Shown: positions 26,688-35,216, counted from the first letter of the stretch. The stretch: DNA of 35,896 bases from Pseudomonas sp. GM48 (GCF_000282335.1 NZ_AKJM01000048.1:1-35896), one strand, 5' to 3'. The notes: a model not told the origin generated them from the sequence alone. Numbers and translations: made by a program.

Positions 26688-27710
26688 TCAAGAGCGCGGA
26701 TCAAAGGCGTCGCGCAAGGCTTCGCCGATGAACACCAGTAACGAAAGAATCAGCGCCAGGGTGAAAAACGCCGTCAGTCCCAGCCACGGCGCTTGCAGGT
26801 TTTGCTTGCCCTGACCGATCAGCTCGCCCAGGGAAGCGCTGCCGGCCGGCATGCCGAAGCCGAGGAAGTCCAGTGCCGTCAGGGTGGAAATCGCCCCGGT
26901 CAGAATGAACGGCAAGTAGCTCAAGGTTGCGTTCATGGCGTTGGGCAAAATGTGTCGGACTATGACTTTGCGGTCGGTCAGGCCCAGCGCGCGGGCGGCC
27001 TTGACGTATTCCAGATTGCGCCCGCGCAGGAACTCGGCGCGCACCACATCCACCAGGGCCAGCCATGAAAACAGCGCCATGATCCCCAGCAGCCACCAGA
27101 AGTTCGGCTCGACGAAGCCCGACAGGATGATCAGCAGGTACAGCACCGGCAACCCGGACCAGACTTCCAGCAACCGCTGGCCGAGCAAATCCACCCATCC
27201 GCCGTAATAGCCTTGCAGGGCGCCGGCCGCGATGCCAATCAGCGCGCTGACAAACGTCAGCATCAAGGCAAACAGGATCGACACCCGGGCGCCGAAGATC
27301 ACCCGGGCCAGAACGTCCCGTGCCTGGTCGTCGGTGCCCAGCCAATTGACGCTGGAGGGTGGACTGGGTGCGGGTTTGTTCAGGTCATAGTTGGGCGTGT
27401 CGTCACTGAACGGAATCGGCGGAAACAGCAACCAGCCGCCGTCCTTCTTGATCAGTTGCTGTACGTAATCGCTGCGGTAGTCGGCCTGGAACGGCAGTTG
27501 CCCGCCGAACTCCTGCTCGGTGTGGCGCTTGAAGGCCGGGAAGTACCACTGGCCTTGATAACTGACCATCAGCGGTTTGTCGTTGGCGATCAGTTCGCCG
27601 CCAAGGGTCAAGGCGAACAGGCCGACAAACAGCCAGAGCGACCACCAACCCCGACGGTTTTTCTTGAATCGCTCGAAGCGGCGACGCGCCAACGGTGAAA
27701 GCTTGAGCAT
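26688..27710 (-). CDS. yejE: Peptide ABC transporter permease (YejE type)
   Basis: A 340-residue inner-membrane permease. An N-terminal membrane segment follows a basic cytoplasmic start (LARRRFERFKKNRRGWWSLWLF). A YejE-characteristic large periplasmic insertion (about 45-125) is followed by the transport domain with the EAA-like loop (AARALGLTDRKVIVRHILPNA). The start codon shares one base with the yejB stop (TGATG), so translation is coupled. Together with yejB it forms the membrane channel. Confidence 0.94.
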   Translation of the reverse strand: MLKLSPLARRRFERFKKNRRGWWSLWLFVGLFALTLGGELIANDKPLMVSYQGQWYFPAFKRHTEQEFGGQLPFQADYRSDYVQQLIKKDGGWLLFPPIPFSDDTPNYDLNKPAPSPPSSVNWLGTDDQARDVLARVIFGARVSILFALMLTFVSALIGIAAGALQGYYGGWVDLLGQRLLEVWSGLPVLYLLIILSGFVEPNFWWLLGIMALFSWLALVDVVRAEFLRGRNLEYVKAARALGLTDRKVIVRHILPNAMNATLSYLPFILTGAISTLTALDFLGFGMPAGSASLGELIGQGKQNLQAPWLGLTAFFTLALILSLLVFIGEALRDAFDPRS

Positions 27711-28771
27711 CAGGCGTTCCTCGCGGCGAAGTCGATACGCGGGTCGACCAGGGTGTAGCAGAGGTCGCCGACCAGTTTTATCAAAAGGCCGAACAGGGTG
27801 AAGATGAACAGCGAGCCGAACACCACGGGATAGTCCCGCGATACCGCCGCTTCGTAGCTCATGCGGCCCAGGCCGTCGAGGGAGAAGATCACTTCAATCA
27901 GCAGGGAGCCGGCAAAGAACACACTGATGAACGCCTGCGGGATGCCCGATACCACCAGCAGCATGGCGTTGCGGAACACGTGCCCATACAGCACCCGCCG
28001 TTCACTCAGCCCCTTGGCCCTGGCGGTGACCACGTACTGGCGGGTGATTTCATTGAGGAACGAGTTTTTGGTCAGAATGGTCAGCGTGGCGAAGCCGCCG
28101 ATCACCAGCGCGGTCACCGGTAACACCAGATGCCAGAAGTAGTCGGCCACTTTGCCGATGGTCGACAGCGATTCGAAGTTGTCAGAAACCAGCCCACGGA
28201 CCGGAAACCAGTTCAACGAAGTACCACCAGCAAAGACCACGATCAGGAACATCGCAAACAGAAACGCCGGCATGGCATAGCCGATGATGATCGCGGTACT
28301 GCTCCAGATATCGAAATGGCTGCCATGGTGCACGGCCTTGCGGATGCCCAGGGGAATCGACACCAGGTAGGTGATCAGCGTCGCCCAGAGCCCGAGGGAA
28401 ATGGTCACGGGCATTTTTTCGAGGATCAGGTCGGTGACGGTGGCACCACGGAAGAAGCTCTTGCCGAAGTCCAGGCGCGCGTAACTGGTGAGCATCAGCC
28501 AGAGGCGCTCGTGTGCCGGTTTATCGAAGCCGTACTGTTTTTCAATGTCCTTGATCAGCTGCGGATCGAGCCCGCGACTGGACCGGGACTTGCCGCTAAT
28601 GGATTCGCCGGAGCCGCCGCCAACCGAGGCGCCGCCAATGCCTTGCAGGTGCGCGATGGCCTGTTCGACCGGCCCGCCCGGCGCCGCCTGGACGATGACA
28701 AAGTTGACCAGAAGAATGATCACCAGTGTCGGAATGATCAGCAGCAGGCGCCGTAATATGTAAGCCCACAT
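27710..28771 (-). CDS. yejB: Peptide ABC transporter permease (YejB type)
   Basis: A 353-residue inner-membrane permease of the DppB/OppB class. It has the family N-terminus [33 protein letters not shown], a YejB-type insertion (about 45-85), and the EAA loop [21 protein letters not shown] chose ATG 28771; the longer frame upstream (to 28855) would translate the 3' end of the binding-protein gene and starts with an untypical hydrophilic stretch. The start shares one base with the stop of the binding-protein gene. Confidence 0.94.
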   Translation of the reverse strand: MWAYILRRLLLIIPTLVIILLVNFVIVQAAPGGPVEQAIAHLQGIGGASVGGGSGESISGKSRSSRGLDPQLIKDIEKQYGFDKPAHERLWLMLTSYARLDFGKSFFRGATVTDLILEKMPVTISLGLWATLITYLVSIPLGIRKAVHHGSHFDIWSSTAIIIGYAMPAFLFAMFLIVVFAGGTSLNWFPVRGLVSDNFESLSTIGKVADYFWHLVLPVTALVIGGFATLTILTKNSFLNEITRQYVVTARAKGLSERRVLYGHVFRNAMLLVVSGIPQAFISVFFAGSLLIEVIFSLDGLGRMSYEAAVSRDYPVVFGSLFIFTLFGLLIKLVGDLCYTLVDPRIDFAARNA

Positions 28772-30639
28772 CAATGCGGCCCTCCGGGTTTGCCTCGGCT
28801 GATACGCTCGGCCGTCATCTGTTGGTTGGTCAATGGCGTGGTGCTCATCTCCCACCAGCTCTCGATGGCTTCGTCATTGCTCGCATGCACGTTCGGGATG
28901 CCGAAGCGGTTCCACCACACTGTAGAAGTGCCCGGCGGGTAATAGTTGGGAATCCAGTAGTAATTCCATTGCAGCACACGGTCCAGGGCATGGGCGTAAT
29001 GCAGCATGTCAGCCTGGGTATTGGCGCGTACGAGCCCGGTAATCAGGGTGTCCACAGCCGGGTTCTTCAACACCATGTAGTTGTTGGAGCCAGGGTCGGT
29101 GGCCGCCGCCGAGCCGAAATAATTGAGCAGTTCGTTTCCCGGAGAAGTGGTGACCGGGTAGCCGGTGACGATCATGTCGTAGTCGCGGCTCATCAGGCGA
29201 TTGACGTACTGGGACGGGTCGATGCGGCGGATGTTCAGATCGATACCGATCTGTTTCAACGTGCGTTTATAAGGCAACAGCAAACGGTCCATGCCGTTCT
29301 GACTGACCAGGAACGTGAAACCCAGCGGCTCGCCGTCGGCGTTGACCAACTGATCGCCTTTGGGTTTCCAGCCGGCCTGTTCGAGCAACTCCAGGGCCTG
29401 CAACTGCTTGTCGCGAATCACGCCGCTGCCATCGGTCTTCGGCGCCTCGAACACCTTGGTGAAGACTTCGTCGGGAATCTGCCCGCGCAGCGGTTCGAGA
29501 ATCGCCAGCTCGCCGGCATCCGGCAATTGCCGGGCAGCGAGGATGGTGTTGGAAAAAAAGCTCTGCTGGCGGATGTACATGTCACGCATCATCTGCCGGT
29601 TGCTCCACTCGAAATCCCACAGCATCACCAGTGCCTGGCGTACGCGGCGATCCTGGAACATGGGCTTTTGCAGATTGAACACAAAACCCTGGGCCGGCTG
29701 CGGTGCTTCGGTGGCGAGGTGGGCCTTTTGCAGGCGACCGTCGCTCAGGGCCGGGCTGTCGTAGCCGATGGAGTAAGCGGTGGCGGAAAACTCCCGGTTG
29801 TAGTCATAGGCGCCGCCGCGCAACACCTGGCGTGCGACGTCGGTATCGCCAAAGTACTCGATGCTGAAATGATCGAAGTTGTACAGGCCGCGGCTGACCG
29901 GCAGGTCCTTGCCCCACCAGTCGGGGTTACGCTCGAAAGTGATGCTGCGCCCGGAATCGATCTTGCCGACTTTATAGGGGCCACTGCCCAGCGGTGCTTC
30001 ATAGCCGCCGCCACTGGCGAAATCACGGCTCTTCCACCAGTGTTCGGGAAACACCGGCAAGGTCGCGATGTCCAGGGGCAGGGTGCGATTTTCGTTGTTC
30101 TTGAAATCAAAGCGGACAGTCAGTGGCGATTCCACCTCGACGCCTTTGACATCGGCGAACTGGGTGCGGTAACGCAGACTGCCCTGGGTCATCAGCAGGT
30201 TGAAGGTATAACGCACGTCTTCGGCGGTAATCGGTTTGCCATCGGCAAAGCACGCCTTGGGGTTGAGGTAAAAGCGCAGGGAAAGACCGTCTTCGGAGCG
30301 CTCCATCTTCTCTGCCACCAGGCCATACACGGTGTACGGCTCGTCCAGCGAGCGCTGGGCCAGTGGTGAATAGAGCAGGCCGTCGATCTGCGTGACACCG
30401 ATACCTTTGTCGATGTACGGCAGGATATGGTCGAACTGGCCGATTTCAATCGCCGAGCGGCGCAGGGTGCCGCCCTTGGGGGCTTGCGGGTTGGTATAGG
30501 CGAAGTGACTGAAGCCGGCAGGGTATTTCGCCGGTTCACCGTAAACGGTCAACGCATGCTGCGGTTCAGCATTCACACCAGCGGCACCCATCAGCAGGGC
30601 CACGGCAGTGAACAACAAGGTAGAGAAAGCCGGTCGCAT
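28771..30639 (-). CDS. yejA: Peptide ABC transporter substrate-binding protein (YejA type)
   Basis: A 622-residue periplasmic binding protein of family 5 (extracellular SBP). It has a signal peptide [24 protein letters not shown] and the YejA-type start ([32 protein letters not shown]). I chose ATG 30639, which begins the signal peptide and has AAGG upstream; the 29-residue longer reading lacks one. It is the first gene of the operon. E. coli Yej imports peptides and microcin C. P. aeruginosa has two related systems, Npp (two binding proteins) and Spp (one). This single-binding-protein operon could match either, and its ligand cannot be told from sequence. Confidence 0.93.
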   Translation of the reverse strand: MRPAFSTLLFTAVALLMGAAGVNAEPQHALTVYGEPAKYPAGFSHFAYTNPQAPKGGTLRRSAIEIGQFDHILPYIDKGIGVTQIDGLLYSPLAQRSLDEPYTVYGLVAEKMERSEDGLSLRFYLNPKACFADGKPITAEDVRYTFNLLMTQGSLRYRTQFADVKGVEVESPLTVRFDFKNNENRTLPLDIATLPVFPEHWWKSRDFASGGGYEAPLGSGPYKVGKIDSGRSITFERNPDWWGKDLPVSRGLYNFDHFSIEYFGDTDVARQVLRGGAYDYNREFSATAYSIGYDSPALSDGRLQKAHLATEAPQPAQGFVFNLQKPMFQDRRVRQALVMLWDFEWSNRQMMRDMYIRQQSFFSNTILAARQLPDAGELAILEPLRGQIPDEVFTKVFEAPKTDGSGVIRDKQLQALELLEQAGWKPKGDQLVNADGEPLGFTFLVSQNGMDRLLLPYKRTLKQIGIDLNIRRIDPSQYVNRLMSRDYDMIVTGYPVTTSPGNELLNYFGSAAATDPGSNNYMVLKNPAVDTLITGLVRANTQADMLHYAHALDRVLQWNYYWIPNYYPPGTSTVWWNRFGIPNVHASNDEAIESWWEMSTTPLTNQQMTAERISRGKPGGPH

Positions 30640-30722
30640 TGTCAGCCTTAGAGCCGGGTGGTCGTTAACGACAATTTGTACGCTAGCGGCGCGTCCCTCG
30701 CCAGCCGTATTACGCGTGGGAA

Positions 30723-30756
30723 ACACAACGGCCCACCAAAAGGCGGGCCGTTGTGT
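30723..30756 (-). terminator. Intrinsic terminator after the second parvulin gene
   Basis: A near-perfect hairpin about 19 bases downstream of the minus-strand parvulin stop. The stem is ACACAACGGCCC/GGGCCGTTGTGT plus two more pairs after one mismatch, with a four-base loop, followed on the minus strand by a short T run (TTTCCC). It also separates the parvulin from the yejA promoter region. Confidence 0.75.
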
Positions 30757-30774
30757 GAATAGCTCAAGCGTGAA

Positions 30775-31056
30775 TCAGTCCTGGCGACTGGTCACTTCCA
30801 GCAGGTGGTAACCGAACTGGGTCTTGACCGGGCCCTGGACCACATTGATCGGTGCGCTGAAGACCACGGTGTCGAATTCCTTGACCATCTGGCCCGGACC
30901 GAACGAACCCAGGTCACCGCCCTGGCGGCTCGAAGGGCAGGTGGAGTTTGCCTTGGCAACTTCGGCGAAATCAGCGCCAGCCTCGATTTGGGCCTTGAGT
31001 TCGTTGCACTTGGCTTCGGAAGCAACAAGGATGTGACGGGCAGTGGCTTTAGCCAT
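30775..31056 (-). CDS. ppiC: Small parvulin-type peptidyl-prolyl isomerase (PpiC family), copy 2
   Basis: A 93-residue single-domain cytoplasmic parvulin. ATARHILVASEAKCNELKAQI, STCPSSRQGGDLGSFGPGQMV, EFDTVVFSAP and TQFGYHLLEVTSR match E. coli PpiC closely in size and order. The start at 31056 is preceded by AAAGGAG about eight bases upstream. It appears to be a monocistronic unit ending at the hairpin at 30723-30756. This copy looks closer to classical PpiC than the 91-residue protein at 15846. Confidence 0.95.
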   Translation of the reverse strand: MAKATARHILVASEAKCNELKAQIEAGADFAEVAKANSTCPSSRQGGDLGSFGPGQMVKEFDTVVFSAPINVVQGPVKTQFGYHLLEVTSRQD

Positions 31057-31163
31057 GGGAAAATACTCCTTTCAATATACGGTAAAGTGCTGAGCCTACC
31101 GGATTCAGTGAGCTATTTCTCCTCAAAGTTCCGTTCCACGCAGGAACCACGGCAGTTCACGCC

Positions 31164-32045
31164 TCAAAGGCCGGCCTCTCGCAAGCGCTCGGCATGTTGT
31201 ACAAACAGTTCAATCGGGTCGACACCTGTGCGCAGTTGGCCGGTCGGCTGGCCAATGGTGTCCAGGTGATCCAGCGGATAGTCGGAGCGGATAACAGTAC
31301 CCAGGTGGGAGCTGAAGCGACCGACCATGCCGTCGTTCTGCTCGCCTTCAGTGACGAAATAGGCAGCCAGGGCCCGACAGAAAGCGTGGAAGGGGTCGAG
31401 CGCGTTGAACCCTGCGTCGAGGGCATTCGACTGAAGGACGCCGCTCCACGAGTAGTAACGAACACCGTTGACCTGTTCGCTCCCATTGCCACCCCAGGTT
31501 GTCGGCAGTCCTTGCGGGTACTTGTCGTTGAATGCGCCTACGCCTTCGGTGGTCAGCGCGTTGAGGGTCGCAATGGCGTTCCGTGGCAGGTACTGGTTGT
31601 CGCTTAATGTTGCCAGAAAGTCGGCGAACAGGGTCACCACCGTCTCGGCCACATGTTCCGGCAGGCTGCCCGGTGTCAGTGCCTTGCGCAGGAAATCGGC
31701 CAGTTCCGAGCCATGATTCGGCCCGCTGACGGAGGTCACCGAAGCCACACTGTGTGGCGCAATTGCTGCAGCATAACGTGCGGTCAGTGCGCCCTGGCTA
31801 TGGCCTATGAGGTTGACTTTGCTCGCGCCGGTTCCTTCCAGTACCCGCTCGATCTGTGCGAGCAATTGGTCACCGCGTACCTCGTTGTCATGGGTGGCCG
31901 ACAGGTGGGGAACAAACACCCTTGCTCCGGCGTTCCGCAGCGCCTGCCTTATGTCGTGAAAGAGTTCGAATTTGCCGATTCTTTCGAAGCCGAATAGGCC
32001 GTGGATCAGCAGGATTGGATAACAAGTATTTGCATTCCGTTGCAT
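31164..32045 (-). CDS. Triacylglycerol lipase, P. fragi type (family I.1), leaderless
   Basis: A 293-residue alpha/beta-hydrolase lipase that cleaves triacylglycerols or esters. N-terminal YPILLIHGLFGFERIG leads to the nucleophile Ser83 in GHSQG. D238 (EQNDGM) and H260 (LDHLDT) complete the triad, at the same numbers as I recall for the 293-residue P. fragi lipase. SVSGPNHGSELAD and VGRFSSHLGTVIRSDYPLDH are family signatures. No signal peptide is visible (MQRNANTCYPILL), as in P. fragi lipase, so the route to the outside, if any, is unclear. No lipase-specific foldase (lif) is adjacent. AAGG seven bases upstream supports the start. Confidence 0.92.
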   Translation of the reverse strand: MQRNANTCYPILLIHGLFGFERIGKFELFHDIRQALRNAGARVFVPHLSATHDNEVRGDQLLAQIERVLEGTGASKVNLIGHSQGALTARYAAAIAPHSVASVTSVSGPNHGSELADFLRKALTPGSLPEHVAETVVTLFADFLATLSDNQYLPRNAIATLNALTTEGVGAFNDKYPQGLPTTWGGNGSEQVNGVRYYSWSGVLQSNALDAGFNALDPFHAFCRALAAYFVTEGEQNDGMVGRFSSHLGTVIRSDYPLDHLDTIGQPTGQLRTGVDPIELFVQHAERLREAGL

Positions 32046-32383
32046 GTTCGTACCTTTTCGAAGAAGTTCGCTGGGACTGAATTGCGCTTCACTCTAAAAC
32101 ACTCGACGTAGGTGCGATGTCTGAAAAGTCCGCTGAAAGGTGCAGAAAACGGCATAGAGCAAGTACGAATGCTCTAATGCAGATGCGGGTTTGTTCGGAA
32201 TGTTTGGACATCTATTTGGCCGACTCTGGCTGCGTGCGGGTAAAGACCTACCTCGTAAGCGTCGATTTTCCGAGCCCGCCAGAGCGACCACCCGACAGCG
32301 TGGATCTTCACGGTGAGGTTCAATAGTCGTCATTCAATGTCGGCAATCCGGTCGACATGTGTTCCAAGGACTGGAGCGGATAA
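32046..32383. other. Divergent intergenic region between the lipase and the Ig-repeat gene
   Basis: These 338 bases separate two divergent genes and must hold both promoters; I could not pick out a convincing -35/-10 pair. A 69-codon open frame (32117-32326, plus) and a 79-codon frame on the other strand have no ribosome-binding site and no recognisable motif, so I do not call them genes. GGAG seven bases before 32384 is the ribosome-binding site of the downstream gene. Confidence 0.5.
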
Positions 32384-33448
32384 ATGATCACTTATGAAGC
32401 CAATACCCCTGAGCACGCGCAGCTACTGTTACCGGCACCTTTATTGGAGGAGGCGGAAAACGGTGTGTTGAACCCCTCGGATAGAAAAGCCGTCGTCAAG
32501 GTCCAGCCTTATCCGGAGATGGCCTGTGGAGACAGGCTGCTGTTGAGTTGGGCAGGCCTGGATGCCGATGGCCTCGTCTACCGACATCAACTGTCGCGCT
32601 TTGTCAGTGAGGACCGAGTGGGAAATGAGATTGTCTTTGCGGTTGGCGGCACGCACATTGCTGCACTTGAAGGGGGGGCTGTCGAAATCTGGTACACGCT
32701 CGCCAGTGCACGTTTTGCCGGGCCGGTGCATTCCCGTCGATTGCAGTTAAACGTGGGCGATGTCAGATCCGACTTGCTGCCGGTGATAGTGAACGATTCG
32801 GTGGGCGGGACGCTTGATCCGGACCGGGTCAAGGAAGGAGCGGTCGTCACGATCAAACCTTATTCGCGCATGGCGGCGGGCGACTGGGTATTGCTGACCT
32901 GGACGGGTGTTACACCTGAAGGAAGTTTCAGTGATGTGTTGAAGGTCGAGGCCTTTGCCGTGGGGGACGAGCTTTCTTTCTGGGTCAGTCCCGAGTGTTT
33001 GGCGCCCAATCTCGGCTCCACCGTTACCGTCGGTTATTGCGTTAAACAAGCCGGGCAGGCGCCCCGTTACTCGGAACCGACGGCACTATTGATCGGCACG
33101 CTGCAGCGGGGCCCGCTGTCTGCACCCGGCGTGCTGGAAGCCGACGAAGGCTGGCTGGACCTGCAGGATGCGCAAGATGGCGTGACCATCATCATCGAAC
33201 AGGCCCAGGCCGAAGAAGGGGAGCTGGTTTACCTCAAGTGCGACGGGGAGAGATTCAATCACCGTGATGATCGCGAAATATCGCGAGAAACTGCCGGCCA
33301 ACCGTTGGTGTTCATCGTTCCCTACCGGTTCTGGCGCGAACATCAGGGCTCGACGATAAGCGTCTCCTATTCAGTCGAGCGTCTTGACGATACCAGTCAG
33401 CAATCGGAGAAAACGTGGGTGCAGGTGCAATCGCCAATTAGCTGTTGA
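32384..33448 (+). CDS. Unknown protein of three tandem Ig-like repeats
   Basis: A 354-residue protein of unknown function with no signal peptide or membrane segment. It consists of three diverged repeats of about 100 residues (about 15-123, 131-236, 245-349). Each opens with an LLPxP-like stretch and a G-x-L-D/N-P turn, then V-V-x-V-x-P-Y-x-x-M-A-x-G-D and a L-x-W-x-G strand. Each closes with a G-x-x-V-x-x-x-Y strand pair and S-x-x-x-x-L/V-x-V. The all-beta periodicity suggests Ig- or fibronectin-like sandwiches. Similar repeats occur, to my knowledge, in larger Pseudomonas proteins; this one is short. Repeat 3 has lost the PYxxMAxGD core. GGAG precedes the start by seven bases. Adhesion, or carbohydrate or partner binding, is possible but unsupported. 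Confidence 0.8.
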   Translation: MITYEANTPEHAQLLLPAPLLEEAENGVLNPSDRKAVVKVQPYPEMACGDRLLLSWAGLDADGLVYRHQLSRFVSEDRVGNEIVFAVGGTHIAALEGGAVEIWYTLASARFAGPVHSRRLQLNVGDVRSDLLPVIVNDSVGGTLDPDRVKEGAVVTIKPYSRMAAGDWVLLTWTGVTPEGSFSDVLKVEAFAVGDELSFWVSPECLAPNLGSTVTVGYCVKQAGQAPRYSEPTALLIGTLQRGPLSAPGVLEADEGWLDLQDAQDGVTIIIEQAQAEEGELVYLKCDGERFNHRDDREISRETAGQPLVFIVPYRFWREHQGSTISVSYSVERLDDTSQQSEKTWVQVQSPISC

Positions 33449-33454
33449 TGGGTC

Positions 33455-33492
33455 GTTGCCATCCAGTCTTCGGTTCAAGACTGGATGGCAAC
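33455..33492. terminator. Bidirectional terminator between convergent genes
   Basis: A perfect 16-bp stem, GTTGCCATCCAGTCTT (33455-33470) against its complement at 33477-33492, with a six-base loop. It occupies the 50-base gap between the Ig-repeat gene (plus) and the DAHP synthase gene (minus). There is no strong T run on either side, so termination efficiency is uncertain, but the placement fits a shared 3' end. Confidence 0.75.
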
Positions 33493-33498
33493 CCGGTG

Positions 33499-34587
33499 TC
33501 ACACCGGTTGCCGGGTGTTGTGCTGAATGCGCAACCGGTCTGCCGCCGTACGCAACAAATCTTCCGTCCCGGCCCAGCCCAGGCAGCCATCGGTCACCGA
33601 CACACCGTATTGCAATGACGAGCCCAGAGGCTGGCAACCCTCGAATAAGTGACTCTCGATCATCATGCCGATCAGCGAGCGATCACCTTGCAGGCGTTGC
33701 TCCAGCACATCATTGAATACCGCCGGTTGGCGCAGCGGGTCTTTGCCACTATTGGCGTGGCTGCAGTCGACCATGATTCGGGCAGGAATCTTGAGCCTGG
33801 TCAGGTCGCTGTTCACCTGGGCGACGCTGGCGCGGTCATGGTTCGGCCCGCGATGGCCGCCGCGCAATACCAGATGAGTGTCCGCATTGCCCGGGGTTTG
33901 AATGATCGCCGGATGCCCCTGACTATCGACACCGAAATGGCGGTGTGGATGGGCTGCCGAACGCATGGCGTCGCTGGCGACACCGACACCACCGTCAGTC
34001 CCGTTCTTGAAACCGACCGGCATCCCCAGGCCGCTGGCCATTTCCCGGTGGATTTGCGATTCCGTCGTCCGGGCGCCAATCGCCACCCAGCTCAACAGAT
34101 CGTCGAAGTAGCCGGCCGCCATCGGTTGCAACAGTTCGGTAGCCACCGGCAGGCCCAGTCGGAGCATCTCGCGCATCAACTCACGGGACAGCGTCAAGCC
34201 ACCGGCCATGTCATCGCTGCCATCCAGGTGCGGATCGTAGGCCAGGCCTTTCCAGCCGACAGTGGTGCGGGGTTTTTCGACATACGCACGCATCACCAAC
34301 AGCATTTCGTCGCTGACTTCGGCGGCGAGGCGGGCAAGGTTGCCTGCGTACTCCAGGGCTGATTTCGGGTCGTGTATCGAGCAAGGGCCGACGATGACCA
34401 GCAGGCGGGAATCTTCACCGTTGAGGATTGCGCGAACCGCTTGGCGGTGGGCGTTGACTTGCTGGGTCAGGGCGTTATTGAGGGGCAATTGCTGTTTGAG
34501 TTGCAATGAGCTGGGCAGGCGCAGGGTCAGCGCTTCATTGGCAGGGCTCAAGGCGGACAGCGGCAGTGCAGAGACGGACGAGTTCAT
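33499..34587 (-). CDS. 3-deoxy-7-phosphoheptulonate (DAHP) synthase, type I (AroF/G/H)
   Basis: A 362-residue cytoplasmic enzyme that condenses PEP and erythrose 4-phosphate in the first step of aromatic amino acid synthesis. Motifs: VGPCSIHDPKSALEYA, EKPRTTVGWKGLAYDPHLDGS, GARTTESQIHREMASGL, FKNGTDGG, RGGHRGPNHD, DCSHANSGKD and IESHLFEGCQ, all with the expected catalytic and metal-binding residues. I chose ATG 34587 (MNSSVSALPL); a 34-residue upstream extension starts inside the leader region and overlaps the second small ORF, so it is unlikely. Upstream lies an attenuator-like region (34637-35054) with aromatic-rich leader ORFs, so expression probably responds to charged Phe, Tyr or Trp tRNA. 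Which amino acid also inhibits the enzyme cannot be read. Confidence 0.95.
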   Translation of the reverse strand: MNSSVSALPLSALSPANEALTLRLPSSLQLKQQLPLNNALTQQVNAHRQAVRAILNGEDSRLLVIVGPCSIHDPKSALEYAGNLARLAAEVSDEMLLVMRAYVEKPRTTVGWKGLAYDPHLDGSDDMAGGLTLSRELMREMLRLGLPVATELLQPMAAGYFDDLLSWVAIGARTTESQIHREMASGLGMPVGFKNGTDGGVGVASDAMRSAAHPHRHFGVDSQGHPAIIQTPGNADTHLVLRGGHRGPNHDRASVAQVNSDLTRLKIPARIMVDCSHANSGKDPLRQPAVFNDVLEQRLQGDRSLIGMMIESHLFEGCQPLGSSLQYGVSVTDGCLGWAGTEDLLRTAADRLRIQHNTRQPV

Positions 34588-34636
34588 ATTTAAGGCTTCC
34601 TGGGCTGGTGGCGGGTTCGTGCCCGCGCGCTCGGCC

Positions 34637-34789
34637 CTACTGGGGTGTTCGACAATTGGCCAAATCGGCTGCGTGTGTGTGCTTGCCACCTGTGGGTGAC
34701 CGATCGGAGGCGGCAGGCTGTCCCGAGCGGAGGGTGGTAAATCGCCAGGCGGTAAAACTGTCGTAACGGTAGTAAGTGGCGTAGTTCAT
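34637..34789 (-). CDS. Second small leader ORF with aromatic-rich N-terminus
   Basis: A 50-codon ORF between the attenuator terminator and the DAHP synthase gene. It has a credible ribosome-binding site (AGAGGA nine to ten bases upstream). Its first 17 residues, MNYATYYRYDSFTAWRF, contain four Tyr, two Phe and one Trp; the rest (to ..NCRTPQ) is not aromatic. It ends about 50 bases before the DAHP synthase start. It could be a second ribosome-stalling leader acting on synthase translation or on Rho-dependent termination, or simply a small protein. I saw no second strong terminator after it. Confidence 0.6.
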   Translation of the reverse strand: MNYATYYRYDSFTAWRFTTLRSGQPAASDRSPTGGKHTHAADLANCRTPQ

Positions 34790-34840
34790 GTTTTGAATCC
34801 TCTAAATGTCTGGTGTGTCGCTAAAAATGTAGGGGGCTGA

Positions 34841-34878
34841 AAAAACAAAACCCCCGGTCGGGAGGCCGACCGGGGGTT
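34841..34878 (-). terminator. Attenuator terminator in the DAHP synthase leader
   Basis: A very strong intrinsic terminator on the minus strand. The stem CCCCCGGTCGG / CCGACCGGGGG (34851-34876, extended by two A-T pairs) has a four-base loop and is followed by TTTTGTTTTTT (plus coordinates about 34840-34850). It lies about 48 bases after the stop codon of the aromatic leader peptide and about 52 bases before the second small ORF, which is where an attenuator must be. I could not identify a convincing antiterminator pairing by eye. Confidence 0.88.
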
Positions 34879-34925
34879 GAGAATTCTCTGGTGGCGACCC
34901 GTTTAAAGTGGGCGCCGTGTGGGTA

Positions 34926-35054
34926 TCAGGCGCGCCAGTGGCTAAACCAATACCCAAAATAAAAGCTGACCGGAGCACAACCGTCGTTCACCCGGGCAGC
35001 CGCAACCGAGCGCAGGGCGCTGGCGGTACGAAGCTGTGAGAGGGTGCTGAACAT
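34926..35054 (-). CDS. Aromatic-rich attenuation leader peptide of the DAHP synthase gene
   Basis: A 42-residue leader peptide whose residues 31-40 read FYFGYWFSHW: three Phe, two Tyr and two Trp in ten codons (34935-34964). GGAG lies seven bases before its ATG. It is followed by the strong intrinsic terminator at 34841-34878 and then by the synthase gene. This is the textbook layout of ribosome-mediated attenuation (as in pheA and trp leaders). Stalling at aromatic codons when charged tRNA is scarce should favour read-through. The mixed Phe/Tyr/Trp run suggests a response to any of the three. The N-terminal part (MFSTLSQLRTASALRSVAAA) is unremarkable. Confidence 0.85.
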   Translation of the reverse strand: MFSTLSQLRTASALRSVAAARVNDGCAPVSFYFGYWFSHWRA

Positions 35055-35216
35055 GGTCTGTCTCCGATGGATGGGCCGAGCTTACTAGAGGCCGGTGCGC
35101 AGATTCAATCAGAAAATGCTATCAGGCAAGGACAACGCTTTCTATCGCTTGAGTGCCCCGAAGGTTGTGACACACTCTGTGCCTCTATGAAAAACGCATC
35201 GTCACAAGGACGCAGC

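Noticed and set aside
25165..26814. A 549-codon open frame on the plus strand
   Set aside because: It is the mirror of the YejF-type ATPase, whose Walker and signature motifs are unambiguous on the minus strand.
32117..32326. A 69-codon plus-strand open frame between the lipase and the Ig-repeat gene
   Set aside because: It has no convincing ribosome-binding site and no recognisable motif, and an equally long frame exists on the opposite strand; it is listed only as intergenic content.
34588..34689. A 34-residue N-terminal extension of DAHP synthase
   Set aside because: It would start inside the leader region, overlap the second small ORF in another frame, and add a Pro-rich stretch unlike the family. 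MNSSVSAL at 34587 is the better start.
35055..35216. A sigma-70 promoter for the DAHP synthase leader around 35100-35135
   Set aside because: TTGTCC and TTGCCT -35-like hexamers exist, but neither is followed at a proper distance by a good -10, so I did not list a promoter.
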